A stretch of 64,000 nucleotides of DNA, from the NCBI RefSeq assembly GCF_001687325.1, contig NZ_LZRD01000002.1, positions 62,001-126,000 on the forward strand. The letters run 5' to 3'. Origin of the DNA: Streptomyces sp. PTY087I2. Its GTDB lineage: Bacteria; Actinomycetota; Actinomycetes; Streptomycetales; Streptomycetaceae. This document shows positions 34,452 to 44,569 of the stretch, piece after piece. A model generated the notes under the pieces. That model saw only the letters and a list, made by a program, of their open reading frames with translations. It was not told the origin of the DNA and did not search any database. Each line of letters begins with the position of its first letter. The first letter of the stretch is position 1. The position numbers were made by a program, and so were the translations under genes.

Positions 34452-35975
34452 ATGGCACCAGAACCACCCCTGCTCACCATGTCCGGCATCACCAAGCTCT
34501 TCCCGGGCGTCCGCGCCCTGGACGGCGTCGACCTGGAGGTCCAGGCCGGCGAGGTCCACTGCCTCCTCGGCCAGAACGGTGCGGGCAAGTCCACCCTCAT
34601 CAAGGTGCTCGCCGGAGCCCACCAGCCCAACGACGGCGAGATCACCTGGCGCGGCGAGCAGGTCCAGCTCAAGTCGCCGATCGCCGCCATGCGCCTGGGC
34701 ATCGCCACCATCTACCAGGAACTCGACCTGGTGGAGGACCTCTCGGTCGCCGAGAACGTCTTCCTCGGCCACGAGCCGACCAGCGCCGGCTTCATCGTCC
34801 GTACGGGCGAGGGGCGCGCGGCAGCCAAGGCGCTGCTGGCCCGCCTCGGGCATCCCGAGATCGACCCCGCCCGGCACGTCGGCGACCTCTCCGCCGCCCA
34901 GCAGCAGATCGTCTCCATGGCGCGGGCGCTCTCCCACGAGGTCCGGCTCATCGTGATGGACGAGCCCTCCGCCGCCCTCGACCCCGACGAGGTCGACAAC
35001 CTCTTCCGCATCGTCGAGGGCCTCACCGCCGACGGGGTGGCCGTCGTCTACATCTCGCACCGCCTTGAGGAGATCCGCCGCATCGGCGACCGGGTCACCG
35101 TCATCAAGGACGGCCGGACCGTGGCCGTCGGACTGCCCGCGGCGGACACTCCCACGCGCGACATCGTTGCCATGATGACCGGCCGCGACGTCGCCTATGT
35201 CTTCCCGCCGCGCCCCGAAGAGCCGGCCGCCGTCACGGCGGAACCCGTGCTCCGGATCCAAGGGCTGTCCCGCAAGGGCGAGTTCGCCCCCGTCGACCTC
35301 GAACTGCGGCCCGGCGAGATCGTCGGCCTGGCCGGACTCGTCGGCTCGGGCCGCTCGGAGATCCTGGAGACGATCTACGGGGCCCGCAAGGCGACCACCG
35401 GGACCGTCACCGTCGCGGGCAAGCAGCTCCGCCCCGGCAGCGTCCGCGCCGCCGTCGCCGCCGGGATCGGTCTCGCCCCCGAGGAACGCAAGGCGCAGGC
35501 CCTGCTGATGACCGAGTCGGTCACCCGTAACGTCTCCGTCTCCTCCCTCTCCCGCTTCGCCCGCATCGGCTGGATCGACCGGGGCGGCGAGCGGAAGGCC
35601 GCGCGGAGCGCCACCCGCGAACTCCAGATGCGGCCCGACAACCCGGACGCCACCGTCCGCACCCTCTCCGGCGGCAACCAGCAGAAGGCCGTCCTGGCCC
35701 GCTGGCTGCTGCGCGGCTGCCGGGTCCTGCTGCTGGACGAACCCACCCGTGGCGTCGACGTCGGCGCCCGCGCCGAGCTCTACGCCGTGATCCGCCGGCT
35801 GGCCGACGAAGGCCTCGCCGTCCTGCTCGTCTCCAGCGAAGTGCCCGAAGTCCTGGGCCTCGCCGACCGGGTGCTGGTCCTCCGCGAGGGCGAAGTGGTC
35901 CACACGGCCCCCGCCCAGGAGCTCGACGAGCACCGCGTACTCGACCTCGTGATGGAAGGGAGCCCGACGCCATGA
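34452..35975 (+). CDS. Sugar ABC transporter ATP-binding protein (RbsA type)
   Basis: 507 residues with two nucleotide-binding domains in tandem. First: Walker A GQNGAGKSTLIKVLAG, signature LSAAQQQIVSMARAL, Walker B LIVMDEPSAALD. Second: LAGLVGSGRSEILETIYG (degenerate Walker A, as usual in RbsA), signature LSGGNQQKAVLARWLL, and LLLDEPTRGVDVGAR. It energises uptake of a monosaccharide or related cyclitol. The ATG follows a GGGGATTCGTC stretch. Its stop overlaps the permease start (ATGA). Confidence 0.93.
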   Translation: MAPEPPLLTMSGITKLFPGVRALDGVDLEVQAGEVHCLLGQNGAGKSTLIKVLAGAHQPNDGEITWRGEQVQLKSPIAAMRLGIATIYQELDLVEDLSVAENVFLGHEPTSAGFIVRTGEGRAAAKALLARLGHPEIDPARHVGDLSAAQQQIVSMARALSHEVRLIVMDEPSAALDPDEVDNLFRIVEGLTADGVAVVYISHRLEEIRRIGDRVTVIKDGRTVAVGLPAADTPTRDIVAMMTGRDVAYVFPPRPEEPAAVTAEPVLRIQGLSRKGEFAPVDLELRPGEIVGLAGLVGSGRSEILETIYGARKATTGTVTVAGKQLRPGSVRAAVAAGIGLAPEERKAQALLMTESVTRNVSVSSLSRFARIGWIDRGGERKAARSATRELQMRPDNPDATVRTLSGGNQQKAVLARWLLRGCRVLLLDEPTRGVDVGARAELYAVIRRLADEGLAVLLVSSEVPEVLGLADRVLVLREGEVVHTAPAQELDEHRVLDLVMEGSPTP

Positions 35976-37024
35976 CACAGCCCGCCCCGTCGGCGCAGCA
36001 CAACGGGCCGGACAAGGGGGCTCCCACCGGCCCCTCGGACGCACCGCCCGCGAAGCCGGGCAGCGGCAGGCCGGCCCTCGGTCTGCGGCTCGACGTCCGG
36101 ATCCTGTCCCTGCTCGGCGTCCTCGCCGCGCTGGTCCTGGTCGGCGGCATCACCGAACCGGACGCCTTCCTGGACACCGGGAACCTCCAGCTGATCCTGA
36201 CCCAGGCGTCCGTCATCGGTGTCGTCACCGTCGGCATGACCTTCGTCATCATCAGCGGCGGCATCGACCTCTCCGTCGGGGCGATGGTCGCCCTCGCCTC
36301 GGTGTGGGCGACGACCCTGGCCACCCAGGAGTACGGCTTCGCGGGCATCGCGTTCACCGCGGTGATCGTCGGCCTCGCCGCGGGACTCGTGAACGGCGTC
36401 CTCATCGCGTACGGCAACATGGTCCCGTTCATCGCGACGCTGGCCATGCTGGCCTCGGCCCGCGGACTCGCCCTCCAGATCACCGACGGCAAGACCCAGA
36501 TCGTCACCGTCGACTCGGTTCTCGACCTCGGCCTGCCCGACTCCTACATCCTCGGGATCCCGCCGCTGGTCATCATGTTCGCGGTGGTCGTCATCGTCGG
36601 CTGGCTGATCCTCAACCGGACCACCTTCGGCCGCCGTACGGTCGCCGTCGGCGGCAACGCGGAGGCGGCCCGGCTCGCCGGGATCGACGTTCGCCGCCAG
36701 CGCCTGTACCTCTACCTGCTGTCCGGCCTGTGCTGCGGCATCGCCGCCTTCATGCTGATCGTGCTGGCCGGCTCCGGCCAGAACACCAACGGCAACCTGT
36801 ACGAGCTCGACGCCATCGCCGCCGCGATCATCGGCGGAACCCTGCTCAGCGGCGGCCGGGGCACCATCGTCGGCTCCGTCCTCGGCGTCCTGATCTTCAC
36901 CACGATCACCAACATCTTCGCGCTCAACAACCTCCAGAGCGACGTCCAGCAGATCGCCAAGGGAGCCATCATCGTCGCCGCCGTCCTCGTCCAGGGCCGC
37001 ACCATGCGCGGCCGGGAGACCTGA
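35972..37024 (+). CDS. Sugar ABC transporter permease (RbsC type)
   Basis: 350 residues. A Pro-rich cytoplasmic tail of about 35 residues is followed by eight or nine membrane helices. Family motifs: MTFVIISGGIDLSVGAMVAL, GLVNGVLIAYGNMVPFIATL, FGRRTVAVGGNAEAARLAGI (EAA-like loop contacting the ATPase) and IAAAIIGGTLLSGGRGTIVG. It overlaps the ATPase gene by 4 nt. Confidence 0.93.
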   Translation: MTQPAPSAQHNGPDKGAPTGPSDAPPAKPGSGRPALGLRLDVRILSLLGVLAALVLVGGITEPDAFLDTGNLQLILTQASVIGVVTVGMTFVIISGGIDLSVGAMVALASVWATTLATQEYGFAGIAFTAVIVGLAAGLVNGVLIAYGNMVPFIATLAMLASARGLALQITDGKTQIVTVDSVLDLGLPDSYILGIPPLVIMFAVVVIVGWLILNRTTFGRRTVAVGGNAEAARLAGIDVRRQRLYLYLLSGLCCGIAAFMLIVLAGSGQNTNGNLYELDAIAAAIIGGTLLSGGRGTIVGSVLGVLIFTTITNIFALNNLQSDVQQIAKGAIIVAAVLVQGRTMRGRET

Positions 37025-37113
37025 CCGCGCGCGCAACCGCGCCCGAGCGCCCCACAACGAACCCCCCGCACCCGCACCTCGTACGCACCCACCGGATGAA
37101 GGGTCAGACCGTC

Positions 37114-38148
37114 ATGCCAGAAACCAGCCGCAGAGGGCTGCTGTTCGGAACCGCCGCCGTCTCCGCGGGCGCGCTCCTCACCGCCTGTACCAGCAACGAG
37201 CCCAAGAAGACCGAGCCCGCCGGTAACAGCGCCCCCGCCGACGACAAGCCCGGCAAGGCCGTCACCATCGGCTTCGCCGGACCGCAGGCCGACCACGGCT
37301 GGCTGAACGCGATCAACGTGAACGCCAAGTCCCGGGCGGAGACGTACTCCGACGTCACCCTGGAGATCACCGAGGGCTCCAACGACACCGCCGCCCAGAT
37401 CGGCCAGGTCAAGACCCTCATCAACAAGAAGGTCGACGTCCTCGTCATCCTCCCCGCCGACGGCAAGGCGCTCACCCAGGTCGGTCTGGAAGCGATGAAG
37501 GCGGGCATCCCCGTCGTCAACCTGGACCGCATCTTCGCCTCCCCGCAGGCCTACCGCTGCTGGGTCGGCGGCGACAACTACGGCATGGGCCTCAACGCCG
37601 GGCACTACATCGGCGAACAGCTCAAGGACAAGCCGAACGCCAAGGTCGTCGAGCTCGCCGGAATCGACAACCTGGAACTGACCAAGCAGCGCAGCCAGGG
37701 CTTCGCCGACGCCCTCAAGAACTACTCCAACATCAAGCTGGTGGCCCGTCAGGCGGCCGACTTCACCGTCGAGTCCGGCCAGGCGAAGATGGCCCAACTC
37801 CTCCAGGCGCAGAAGCAGTTCGACGCCCTGTGGAACCACGACGACGACCAGGGCGTCGGTGCGCTGCGCGCCATCGAGCAGGCGGGACGCGACGAGTTCA
37901 TCATGGTCGGCGGCGCCGGCGCCAAGTCCGCGATGGACGCCATCAAGGCCGACAACTCGGTCATCAAGGCGACCGTCCTCTACCCGCCGACGATGGCCGC
38001 GTCCGCTATCGACCTGGCCCGGGCGCTCGGCCAGTCCAAGGGCATCAGCGGCCTCTCCGAGATGGAGATCCCGACCTCCCTGACCCTGTACTCCGCGGTC
38101 GTGACGAAGGACAACATCGACCAGTACCTGCCGACGGGCTTCAACTGA
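37114..38148 (+). CDS. Sugar ABC transporter substrate-binding lipoprotein (RbsB type)
   Basis: 344 residues. The signal has a twin-arginine-like start (ETSRRGLLFGTAAVSAG) and a lipobox ending LLTAC (Cys at about 26), so this is a Tat-type lipoprotein on the outer face of the membrane. The mature part is a periplasmic-binding-protein type 1 domain: VTIGFAGPQADHGWLNAIN, VDVLVILPADGKALTQ, IPVVNLDRIF and WNHDDDQGVGALRAI. The sequence resembles the ribose/xylose/inositol-binding group; ligand is unknown. ATG 37114 has AAGGG upstream; ATG 37096 is an alternative. Confidence 0.92.
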   Translation: MPETSRRGLLFGTAAVSAGALLTACTSNEPKKTEPAGNSAPADDKPGKAVTIGFAGPQADHGWLNAINVNAKSRAETYSDVTLEITEGSNDTAAQIGQVKTLINKKVDVLVILPADGKALTQVGLEAMKAGIPVVNLDRIFASPQAYRCWVGGDNYGMGLNAGHYIGEQLKDKPNAKVVELAGIDNLELTKQRSQGFADALKNYSNIKLVARQAADFTVESGQAKMAQLLQAQKQFDALWNHDDDQGVGALRAIEQAGRDEFIMVGGAGAKSAMDAIKADNSVIKATVLYPPTMAASAIDLARALGQSKGISGLSEMEIPTSLTLYSAVVTKDNIDQYLPTGFN

Positions 38149-38156
38149 CCGGGACT

Positions 38157-38185
38157 CCGGGGGAGGCGGCGAGCGCGTCCCCCGG
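38157..38185 (+). terminator. Hairpin after the substrate-binding protein gene
   Basis: CCGGGGGA at 38157-38164 pairs with TCCCCCGG at 38178-38185 around 13 nt. Located 9 nt after the binding-protein stop and before the oxidoreductase gene; such stems often stabilise the mRNA 3' end of the binding-protein gene and reduce expression downstream. Confidence 0.5.
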
Positions 38186-38219
38186 CCCGTTACCGCACAC
38201 CGATGAGGAGGAAGTCCGC

Positions 38220-39449
38220 ATGGCCCGTAGTCAAGAGACGGAAACGCACACCTCAGCACCGCCGCCGCGGCAGGCGCCGGGAACGCTCGGGGTCGGCATG
38301 GTCGGATACGCGTTCATGGGCGCCGCCCACTCCCAGGGGTGGCGCACCGCCGGACACGTCTTCGACCTGCCGCTGCGGCCCGCTCTCGCCGCGATCTGCG
38401 GACGCGACCGTGCGGCGGTCGACGCCGCCGCCGCCCGGCACGGCTGGGCGGCGGCGGAGACCGACTGGCGGGCCCTGATCGCCCGGGACGACGTCCAGCT
38501 GATCGACATCTGCACCCCCGGCGACAGCCACGCGGAGATCGCCGTCGCCGCCCTGGAAGCCGGCAAGCACGTCCTGTGCGAGAAGCCGCTCGCCAACACC
38601 GTCGCCGAGGCCGAGGCCATGGTCCGCGCCGCCGAAGCGGCCGCCACCCGGGGCCAGGTGGCGATGGTGGGCTTCAACTACCGCAAGGTGCCCGCGATCT
38701 CCTACGCCCGGCAGCTCGTTGCCGAGGGCCGGCTCGGCCCCTTGCGCCATGTGCGGGCCACCTACCTCCAGGACTGGCTGGTCGACCCGGCCTCCCCGCT
38801 CACCTGGCGGCTCAAGCGCGAGCACGCGGGATCCGGCGCGCTCGGCGACCTCGGGGCGCACATCGTCGACCTCGCCCAGTACCTCTCGGGCGAGCTGCTG
38901 ACCGGAGTCTCCGCCGTGGCCGAGACCTTCGTACGCGAACGGCCCCTGCTCGCCGGGGCGTCGGCCGGGCTCTCCGGCAGCGCCGACGCGGTGGAGCGGG
39001 GCGAGGTGACCGTCGACGACGCGGCGATCTTCACCGGCCGCCTCGCCTCCGGCGCACTGGCCTCCTTCGAGGCGACCCGGATGGCCGCCGGGCGCAAGAA
39101 CGCCCTGCGCCTGGAGATCAACGGGGAGCTGGGCTCGCTCGCCTTCGACCTGGAGCGGCTCAACGAGCTGTCCTTCCACGACCACACCGAGCCCGCCGCC
39201 ACCGCGGGCTTCCGCCGGATCCTCGTCACCGAACCCGAACACCCCTACCTGGAGGCCTGGTGGCCGCCGGGCCACGGGCTCGGCTACGAGCACACCTTCG
39301 TCCACCAGGCCCGCGACGTGGTCCGCACGATCGCCGAAGGGGCCCCGCCCGTACCGTCGTTCGCGGACGGCCTCCAGGTGCAGCGGGTGCTCGCCGCCGT
39401 CGAGGAGAGCGCCGCCAAGAACTCCGTACACACCGCCGTCCCCTCCTAG
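38220..39449 (+). CDS. Gfo/Idh/MocA family oxidoreductase
   Basis: 409 residues. Rossmann start [52 protein letters not shown] with the hallmark EKP lysine; [15 protein letters not shown]; then the alpha/beta C-terminal domain with [17 protein letters not shown] carrying the catalytic His region. These NAD(P)-dependent enzymes oxidise or reduce sugars and inositols, including C3 oxidation. GAGGAGGAAG precedes ATG 38220. Next gene starts 13 nt later, so the pair is co-transcribed, and it sits behind the importer; it probably acts on the imported compound. Confidence 0.92.
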   Translation: MARSQETETHTSAPPPRQAPGTLGVGMVGYAFMGAAHSQGWRTAGHVFDLPLRPALAAICGRDRAAVDAAAARHGWAAAETDWRALIARDDVQLIDICTPGDSHAEIAVAALEAGKHVLCEKPLANTVAEAEAMVRAAEAAATRGQVAMVGFNYRKVPAISYARQLVAEGRLGPLRHVRATYLQDWLVDPASPLTWRLKREHAGSGALGDLGAHIVDLAQYLSGELLTGVSAVAETFVRERPLLAGASAGLSGSADAVERGEVTVDDAAIFTGRLASGALASFEATRMAAGRKNALRLEINGELGSLAFDLERLNELSFHDHTEPAATAGFRRILVTEPEHPYLEAWWPPGHGLGYEHTFVHQARDVVRTIAEGAPPVPSFADGLQVQRVLAAVEESAAKNSVHTAVPS

Positions 39450-39462
39450 GAGGTTCCCGCCC

Positions 39463-40467
39463 ATGCCCCGCCCCTTCACCCTCTTCACCGGCCAGTGGGC
39501 CGACCTCCCGCTGGAGGAGGTCTGCAAGCACGCCCGGGACTTCGGCTACGACGGACTCGAACTCGCCTGCTGGGGAGACCACTTCGAGGTCGACAAGGCC
39601 CTGGCCGACCCCGGCTACCTGGACAGCAGGCACCAACTGCTCGACAAGTACGGGCTGAAGTGCTTCGCGATCTCCAACCACCTCGTCGGGCAGGCCGTCT
39701 GCGACCACCCGATCGACGAACGCCACCAGGGCATCCTGCCCGCCCGCATCTGGGGCGACGGCGAGCCCGAGGGCGTACGGCAGCGGGCCGCCGCCGAGAT
39801 CGCCGACACCGCGCGGGCCGCAGCCGCCTTCGGCGTCGACACGGTCGTCGGGTTCACCGGCTCCTCGATCTGGCACCTCGTCGCGATGTTCCCGCCCGTC
39901 CCGCCGCACATGATCGAGCGGGGCTACGAGGACTTCGCCGAGCGCTGGAACCCGATCCTGGACGTCTTCGACGCCGAGGGGGTGCGCTTCGCCCACGAGG
40001 TGCACCCGAGCGAGATCGCGTACGACTACTGGACCACCAAGCGCGCGCTCGAAGCGGTGGACCACCGGCCCGCGTTCGGGCTGAACTTCGACCCGAGCCA
40101 CTTCGTCTGGCAGGACCTCGACCCGGTCGGCTTCCTCTACGACTTCCGGGACCGGATCTACCACGTGGACTGCAAGGAGGCCCGCAAGCGCCTCGACGGC
40201 CGCAACGGCCGCCTCGGCTCGCATCTGCCGTGGGGCGACCCCCGGCGCGGCTGGGACTTCGTCTCCGCCGGCCACGGTGACGTCCCCTGGGAGGACGTCT
40301 TCCGGATGCTCCGGTCCATCGGCTACGAGGGCCCGGTCTCGGTCGAGTGGGAGGACGCCGGAATGGACCGGCTGACCGGCGCCCCGGAAGCGCTTGCCAG
40401 CCTCAAGCGGTACGACTTCGACCCGCCGTCCGCCTCCTTCGACGCGGCCTTCGGCGGCGGCGAGTAG
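39463..40467 (+). CDS. Sugar phosphate isomerase/epimerase (xylose-isomerase-like TIM barrel)
   Basis: 334 residues. TIM-barrel AP-endonuclease-2 fold: [32 protein letters not shown] (metal Glu/His), [42 protein letters not shown] and [14 protein letters not shown]. The Glu/Asp/His ligands of the metal site are all recognisable, so an isomerase, epimerase or lyase on a keto-sugar is expected. AGGAGG lies 10 nt before the ATG. It follows the oxidoreductase by 13 nt, a common pairing in inositol and 3-keto-sugar catabolism. Confidence 0.9.
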   Translation: MPRPFTLFTGQWADLPLEEVCKHARDFGYDGLELACWGDHFEVDKALADPGYLDSRHQLLDKYGLKCFAISNHLVGQAVCDHPIDERHQGILPARIWGDGEPEGVRQRAAAEIADTARAAAAFGVDTVVGFTGSSIWHLVAMFPPVPPHMIERGYEDFAERWNPILDVFDAEGVRFAHEVHPSEIAYDYWTTKRALEAVDHRPAFGLNFDPSHFVWQDLDPVGFLYDFRDRIYHVDCKEARKRLDGRNGRLGSHLPWGDPRRGWDFVSAGHGDVPWEDVFRMLRSIGYEGPVSVEWEDAGMDRLTGAPEALASLKRYDFDPPSASFDAAFGGGE

Positions 40468-40481
40468 CACGGACGACTCCG

Positions 40482-40522
40482 CCCCGGGGGCATGTCGCGC
40501 CGCACGGCCCCCGCCCCCGGGG
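40482..40522 (+). terminator. Hairpin after the sugar isomerase gene
   Basis: CCCCGGGGGC at 40482-40491 pairs with GCCCCCGGGG at 40513-40522, 21-nt loop, starting 15 nt after the stop codon. The remaining bases up to 40755 hold no gene that I can support and should contain the promoter of the large secreted protein. Confidence 0.55.
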
Positions 40523-40755
40523 TTGCCTCGCCCTGCCCGGAAATCCCTTTGTCCTGCCGGAAGCAGAAGTTCGGCTTACCTGTTGCACAAGGGCTTTCCG
40601 TCGAGGACGAACAGGTCTACCGTCCTTTTCGTGTACACGACATGACTCGCGTCACCGGGGTCGCTCCTGTCTCCGGTGACGCACGCGCGGCAGTCCCCGC
40701 GCGGCACGGCACGGCTACACCCGCCCGTACAACCGGCACTCTCCGGAGGACCTTC

Positions 40756-43700
40756 GTGCACAGAACCAGAAAGCGGCTCCTGGCCCGGACCCGCGTCCGA
40801 AAGACCCTCGCGCTGTTCACCGGCGGCCTGCTCGCCGCCGCCACCCTGACCCTCGGCTCCGCCCCCGGCGCCACCGCCCACCCGGGCCACCCCGGGCACG
40901 AGGAGCCCGTGGCGGAGGACTTCCAGCAAGTCACCCTCGCCAAGGGCGTCGAGGAGACCGGCGAGCCCATGTCGCTCGCCGTCCTCCCGGACCGCAGCGT
41001 GCTGCACACCTCGCGCGGCGGCGAGCTGCGGATCACCGACAGCGCCGGCAACACCAGGATCTCCGGCACCCTCCCCGTGTACACGCACGACGAGGAAGGC
41101 CTCCAAGGCGTCGGCGTCGACCCGGACTTCGCCGAGAACCGGGCGATCTACCTCTTCTACGCGCCGCCGATGGACACCCCCGCCGGGGACGCCCCGGAGA
41201 CCGGCACCGCCGCCGACTTCGCGAAGTTCGACGGCGTCAACCGGCTCTCCCGCTTCGTCCTCAACGAGGACGGCACCCTCGACACCGCCAGCGAGAAGAA
41301 GGTCCTGGACGTCCCCACCTCGCGCGGCATCTGCTGCCACGTCGGCGGTGACATCGACTTCGACAAGGACGGCAACCTCTACCTCTCGACCGGCGACGAC
41401 ACCAACCCCTTCGCCTCCGACGGCTTCACCCCGATCGACGAACGCCCCGACCGCAACCCGGCGTTCGACGCCCGCCGCACCTCGGGCAACACCAACGACC
41501 TGCGCGGCAAGATCCTGCGCATCAAGGTCGCCGACGACGGCTCGTACACCGTCCCGGAGGGCAACCTCTTCGAGCCGGGCACGGACAAGACCCGCCCCGA
41601 GATCTACGCGATGGGCTTCCGCAACCCCTTCCGCTTCTCCGTCGACCAGGCCACCGGCACTGTGTACGTCGGCGACTACGGCCCCGACGCGGGTGCTGCC
41701 GACCCTAAGCGGGGACCGGCCGGGAAGGTCGAGTTCGCCCGCGTGACGAAGGCCGCCAACTTCGGCTGGCCCTTCTGCGTCGGCGACAACGAGCCGTACA
41801 TCGACTACGACTTCGCGACCAAGACCTCCGGCGCCGCCTTCGACTGCGCGAACCTGAAGAACGAGTCGCCGCACAACACCGGACTCGTCGACCTGCCGCC
41901 CGCCGAGGCCGCGTGGATCCCGTACGACGGCGGCTCGGTACCCGAGTTCGGCACCGGATCCGAGTCCCCGATGGGCGGACCCGTCTACCGGTACGACGCC
42001 GGCCTCGACTCCCCGGTCAAGTTCCCCGAGGCCTACGACGGCGACTTCTTCGCCGGTGAGTTCGGCCGCCAGTGGATCAAGCGCATCGAGCAGGACGCCG
42101 ACGGCACCGTCCAGTCCATCAACGACGTGCCCTGGTCCGGCACCCAGATCATGGACATGGCCTTCGGCCCGGACGGGGCCCTGTACGTCCTCGACTACGG
42201 CCTCGCCTGGTTCGGCGGCGACGAGAACTCCGCGCTCTACCGCATCGAGAACGCCACCGGAGGCCGATCGCCCATCGCCGAAGCCTCGGCGAACAAGACG
42301 TCGGGCACCGCGCCGCTGAAGGTGAAGTTCTCCTCGGCCGGCACGGCGGACGGCGACGACGATCCGCTCACGTACTCCTGGGACTTCGGCGACGGCGGCA
42401 CCTCCACGGACGCCAACCCCACGTACACGTACAAGAAGAACGGTACGTACGTGGCGACCGTCACCGCCGAGGACCCGACCGGCCGCACCGGCTCCGCCAG
42501 CGTCCATGTCACCGTCGGCAACACCGCCCCGACCGTGGAGCTGGTGCTCCCCGAGGACGGCCAGCTCTTCGAGTTCGGCGACTCCGTACCGTTCAAGGTG
42601 AACGTCAGCGACCCCGAGGACGGGACCATCGACTGCACCAAGGTCGAGGTCAAGTTCACCCTGGGCCACGACAGCCACGGCCACGACATCACCACCGAGC
42701 ACGGCTGCGAGGGCACCATCAAGACCGCCATGGAAGGCGGCCACGACCCCAACGCCAATATCTACGGCGGCATTTCGGCCTCGTACACCGACAACGGCGG
42801 TGGCGGCCAGCCCAAGCTGACCGGCAAGGACACCTCCCGGCTCCAGCCCAGGCACCGCCAGGCCGAGCACTTCGACGACTCCTCCGGCGTCACCACGCCG
42901 AGCAAGGCCGGCGCGCACGGCGGAAAGACCGTCGGCGACATCCACAACGACGACTGGATCTCCTTCAAGACCTACGTCCTCGGCAACACCACCAAGCTCA
43001 CCGCCCGGATCTCCTCGGCCGGCTCCGGCGGCTTCCTCGAAGTCCGCGCGGGATCGCCCACCGGCAAGATCCTCGGCTCCGGACCCGTCCCCGTGACCGG
43101 CAGCTGGGACACCTTCCAGGACATCGACATCCCGCTGCGCGGAGCCCCCAAGAAGCAGACCGAACTCTTCCTCGTCTTCAAGGGCGGCGACGGCGCGCTC
43201 TACGACGTCGACGACTTCGAACTCTCCAACACCCCGGTAGACAAGACCGCCAAGCGCGTCCTGGTCTTCTCCAAGACCGCCGGATTCCGCCACGACTCCA
43301 TCCCGGACGGCATCGCCGCCCTGAAGGAGATCGGCAAGGACACCAACATCACGGTCGACGCCACCGAGTCCGCCGCCCAGTTCACCACCAGCAACCTGGC
43401 CCGCTACGACGCCGTCGCGTTCCTCTCCACCACCGGCGACGTCCTCAACGCCGAACAGCAGAAGGCGTTCGAGAACTACGTGGCCACCGGCGGCGGTTAC
43501 GTCGGCATCCACGCGGCCGCCGACACCGAGTACGACTGGGAGTTCTACGGCGGCCTCGTCGGCGCCTACTTCGACTCCCACCCGCAGATCCAGCCCGCCA
43601 CCGTCCGCGTCGAGGACCACAGCCATCCGGCCACCGCGCACCTGGACGAGGAGTGGGAGCGCACCGACGAGTGGTACAACTACGGCACCAACCCCCGGGG

Positions 43701-44475
43701 CAAGGCCAAGGTGTTGGCCACCCTCGACGAGACCACCTACACCGGCGGCACCATGAAGGGCGACCACCCGATCTCCTGGTGCCAGACCTACCAGGGCGGC
43801 CGCTCCTTCTACACCGGTCTCGGCCACACCAAGGAGTCCTACGCCGAACCGGCCTTCCGCAGCCACGTCCTGGGCGGCCTGCGCTACGCCACCGGCCAGG
43901 TCAAGGCCGACTGCAAGCCGGACACCGACTACCGGCCGATCTTCAACGGCAAGACGCTGGAGGGATGGAAGCAGGCGGGCCCGGGGAAGTTCTCCATCAG
44001 TGACGGCGCCCTGCACTCCGAGGGCGGCATGGGTCTCCTCACCTACCAGGCCAAGGAGCTGACGTCGTACTCGCTGAAGCTCGACTGGAAGATGGCCGGC
44101 GACGACAACTCCGGTGTCTTCGTGGGCTTCCCGGAGTCCGACGACCCCTGGTCGGCGGTGAACAACGGCTACGAGATCCAGATCGACGCCACGGACGCCG
44201 CCGACCGCACCACCGGCGCCGTCTACGGATTCAAGTCGGCGAACATCAAGACCCGTGACCGCGTCCTGCGGCCGCCGGGACAGTGGAACAGCTACGAGAT
44301 CAAGGTCCAGGGTGAACGCCTCCAGGTCTTCCTCAACGGAGCGAAGATCAACGACTTCACCAACACCGACCCCGTCCGCAGCCTGAAGGACGGCTACATC
44401 GGCCTCCAGAACCACGGAGCCGACGACCAGGTGTCCTTCCGCAACATCCAACTGAAGGAGCTGCCCCCGAAGTAG
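40756..44475 (+). CDS. Secreted multidomain protein: GSDH-PKD-CBM-ThuA-DUF1080
   Basis: 1,239 residues. Signal peptide at 1-40 (ALFTGGLLAAATLTLGSA, cleaved after GATA). Domains: glucose/sorbosone dehydrogenase beta-propeller, about 55-498 (LQGVGVDPDFAENRAIYLFY, EIYAMGFRNPFRFSVD, MDMAFGPDGALYVLDYG); PKD, 511-588 (YSWDFGDGGTSTDANPTYTY); a second Ig-like domain, 588-660; a CBM6-like domain, 675-823; ThuA, 833-1048 (LVFSKTAGFRHDSIPDGIAA, VGIHAAADTEYDWEFYGGLV); DUF1080, 1058-1239 (FNGKTLEGWKQAG, SGVFVGFPE). DUF1080 includes 3-keto-disaccharide hydrolases, so a secreted oxidation-plus-cleavage protein for glycosides is plausible. GTG 40756 follows GGAGGACCTTC. Confidence 0.9.
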   Translation: MHRTRKRLLARTRVRKTLALFTGGLLAAATLTLGSAPGATAHPGHPGHEEPVAEDFQQVTLAKGVEETGEPMSLAVLPDRSVLHTSRGGELRITDSAGNTRISGTLPVYTHDEEGLQGVGVDPDFAENRAIYLFYAPPMDTPAGDAPETGTAADFAKFDGVNRLSRFVLNEDGTLDTASEKKVLDVPTSRGICCHVGGDIDFDKDGNLYLSTGDDTNPFASDGFTPIDERPDRNPAFDARRTSGNTNDLRGKILRIKVADDGSYTVPEGNLFEPGTDKTRPEIYAMGFRNPFRFSVDQATGTVYVGDYGPDAGAADPKRGPAGKVEFARVTKAANFGWPFCVGDNEPYIDYDFATKTSGAAFDCANLKNESPHNTGLVDLPPAEAAWIPYDGGSVPEFGTGSESPMGGPVYRYDAGLDSPVKFPEAYDGDFFAGEFGRQWIKRIEQDADGTVQSINDVPWSGTQIMDMAFGPDGALYVLDYGLAWFGGDENSALYRIENATGGRSPIAEASANKTSGTAPLKVKFSSAGTADGDDDPLTYSWDFGDGGTSTDANPTYTYKKNGTYVATVTAEDPTGRTGSASVHVTVGNTAPTVELVLPEDGQLFEFGDSVPFKVNVSDPEDGTIDCTKVEVKFTLGHDSHGHDITTEHGCEGTIKTAMEGGHDPNANIYGGISASYTDNGGGGQPKLTGKDTSRLQPRHRQAEHFDDSSGVTTPSKAGAHGGKTVGDIHNDDWISFKTYVLGNTTKLTARISSAGSGGFLEVRAGSPTGKILGSGPVPVTGSWDTFQDIDIPLRGAPKKQTELFLVFKGGDGALYDVDDFELSNTPVDKTAKRVLVFSKTAGFRHDSIPDGIAALKEIGKDTNITVDATESAAQFTTSNLARYDAVAFLSTTGDVLNAEQQKAFENYVATGGGYVGIHAAADTEYDWEFYGGLVGAYFDSHPQIQPATVRVEDHSHPATAHLDEEWERTDEWYNYGTNPRGKAKVLATLDETTYTGGTMKGDHPISWCQTYQGGRSFYTGLGHTKESYAEPAFRSHVLGGLRYATGQVKADCKPDTDYRPIFNGKTLEGWKQAGPGKFSISDGALHSEGGMGLLTYQAKELTSYSLKLDWKMAGDDNSGVFVGFPESDDPWSAVNNGYEIQIDATDAADRTTGAVYGFKSANIKTRDRVLRPPGQWNSYEIKVQGERLQVFLNGAKINDFTNTDPVRSLKDGYIGLQNHGADDQVSFRNIQLKELPPK

Positions 44476-44491
44476 GGCAGCCGCCTCTGCC

Positions 44492-44534
44492 GACGACGGG
44501 CGGGGGAAGCACGCACCTTCCCCCGCCCGCCGTC
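44492..44534 (+). terminator. Strong hairpin separating the secreted protein gene from the ebo operon
   Basis: GACGACGGGCGGGGGAAG at 44492-44509 pairs with CTTCCCCCGCCCGCCGTC at 44517-44534 with one mismatch, 7-nt loop. It starts 17 nt after the stop and ends 36 nt before the GTG of the next gene, so the ebo operon needs its own promoter or depends on read-through. Confidence 0.75.
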
Positions 44535-44569
44535 CTCCACCCCGACACATCCCCCCAGGGAGGCAGCCC

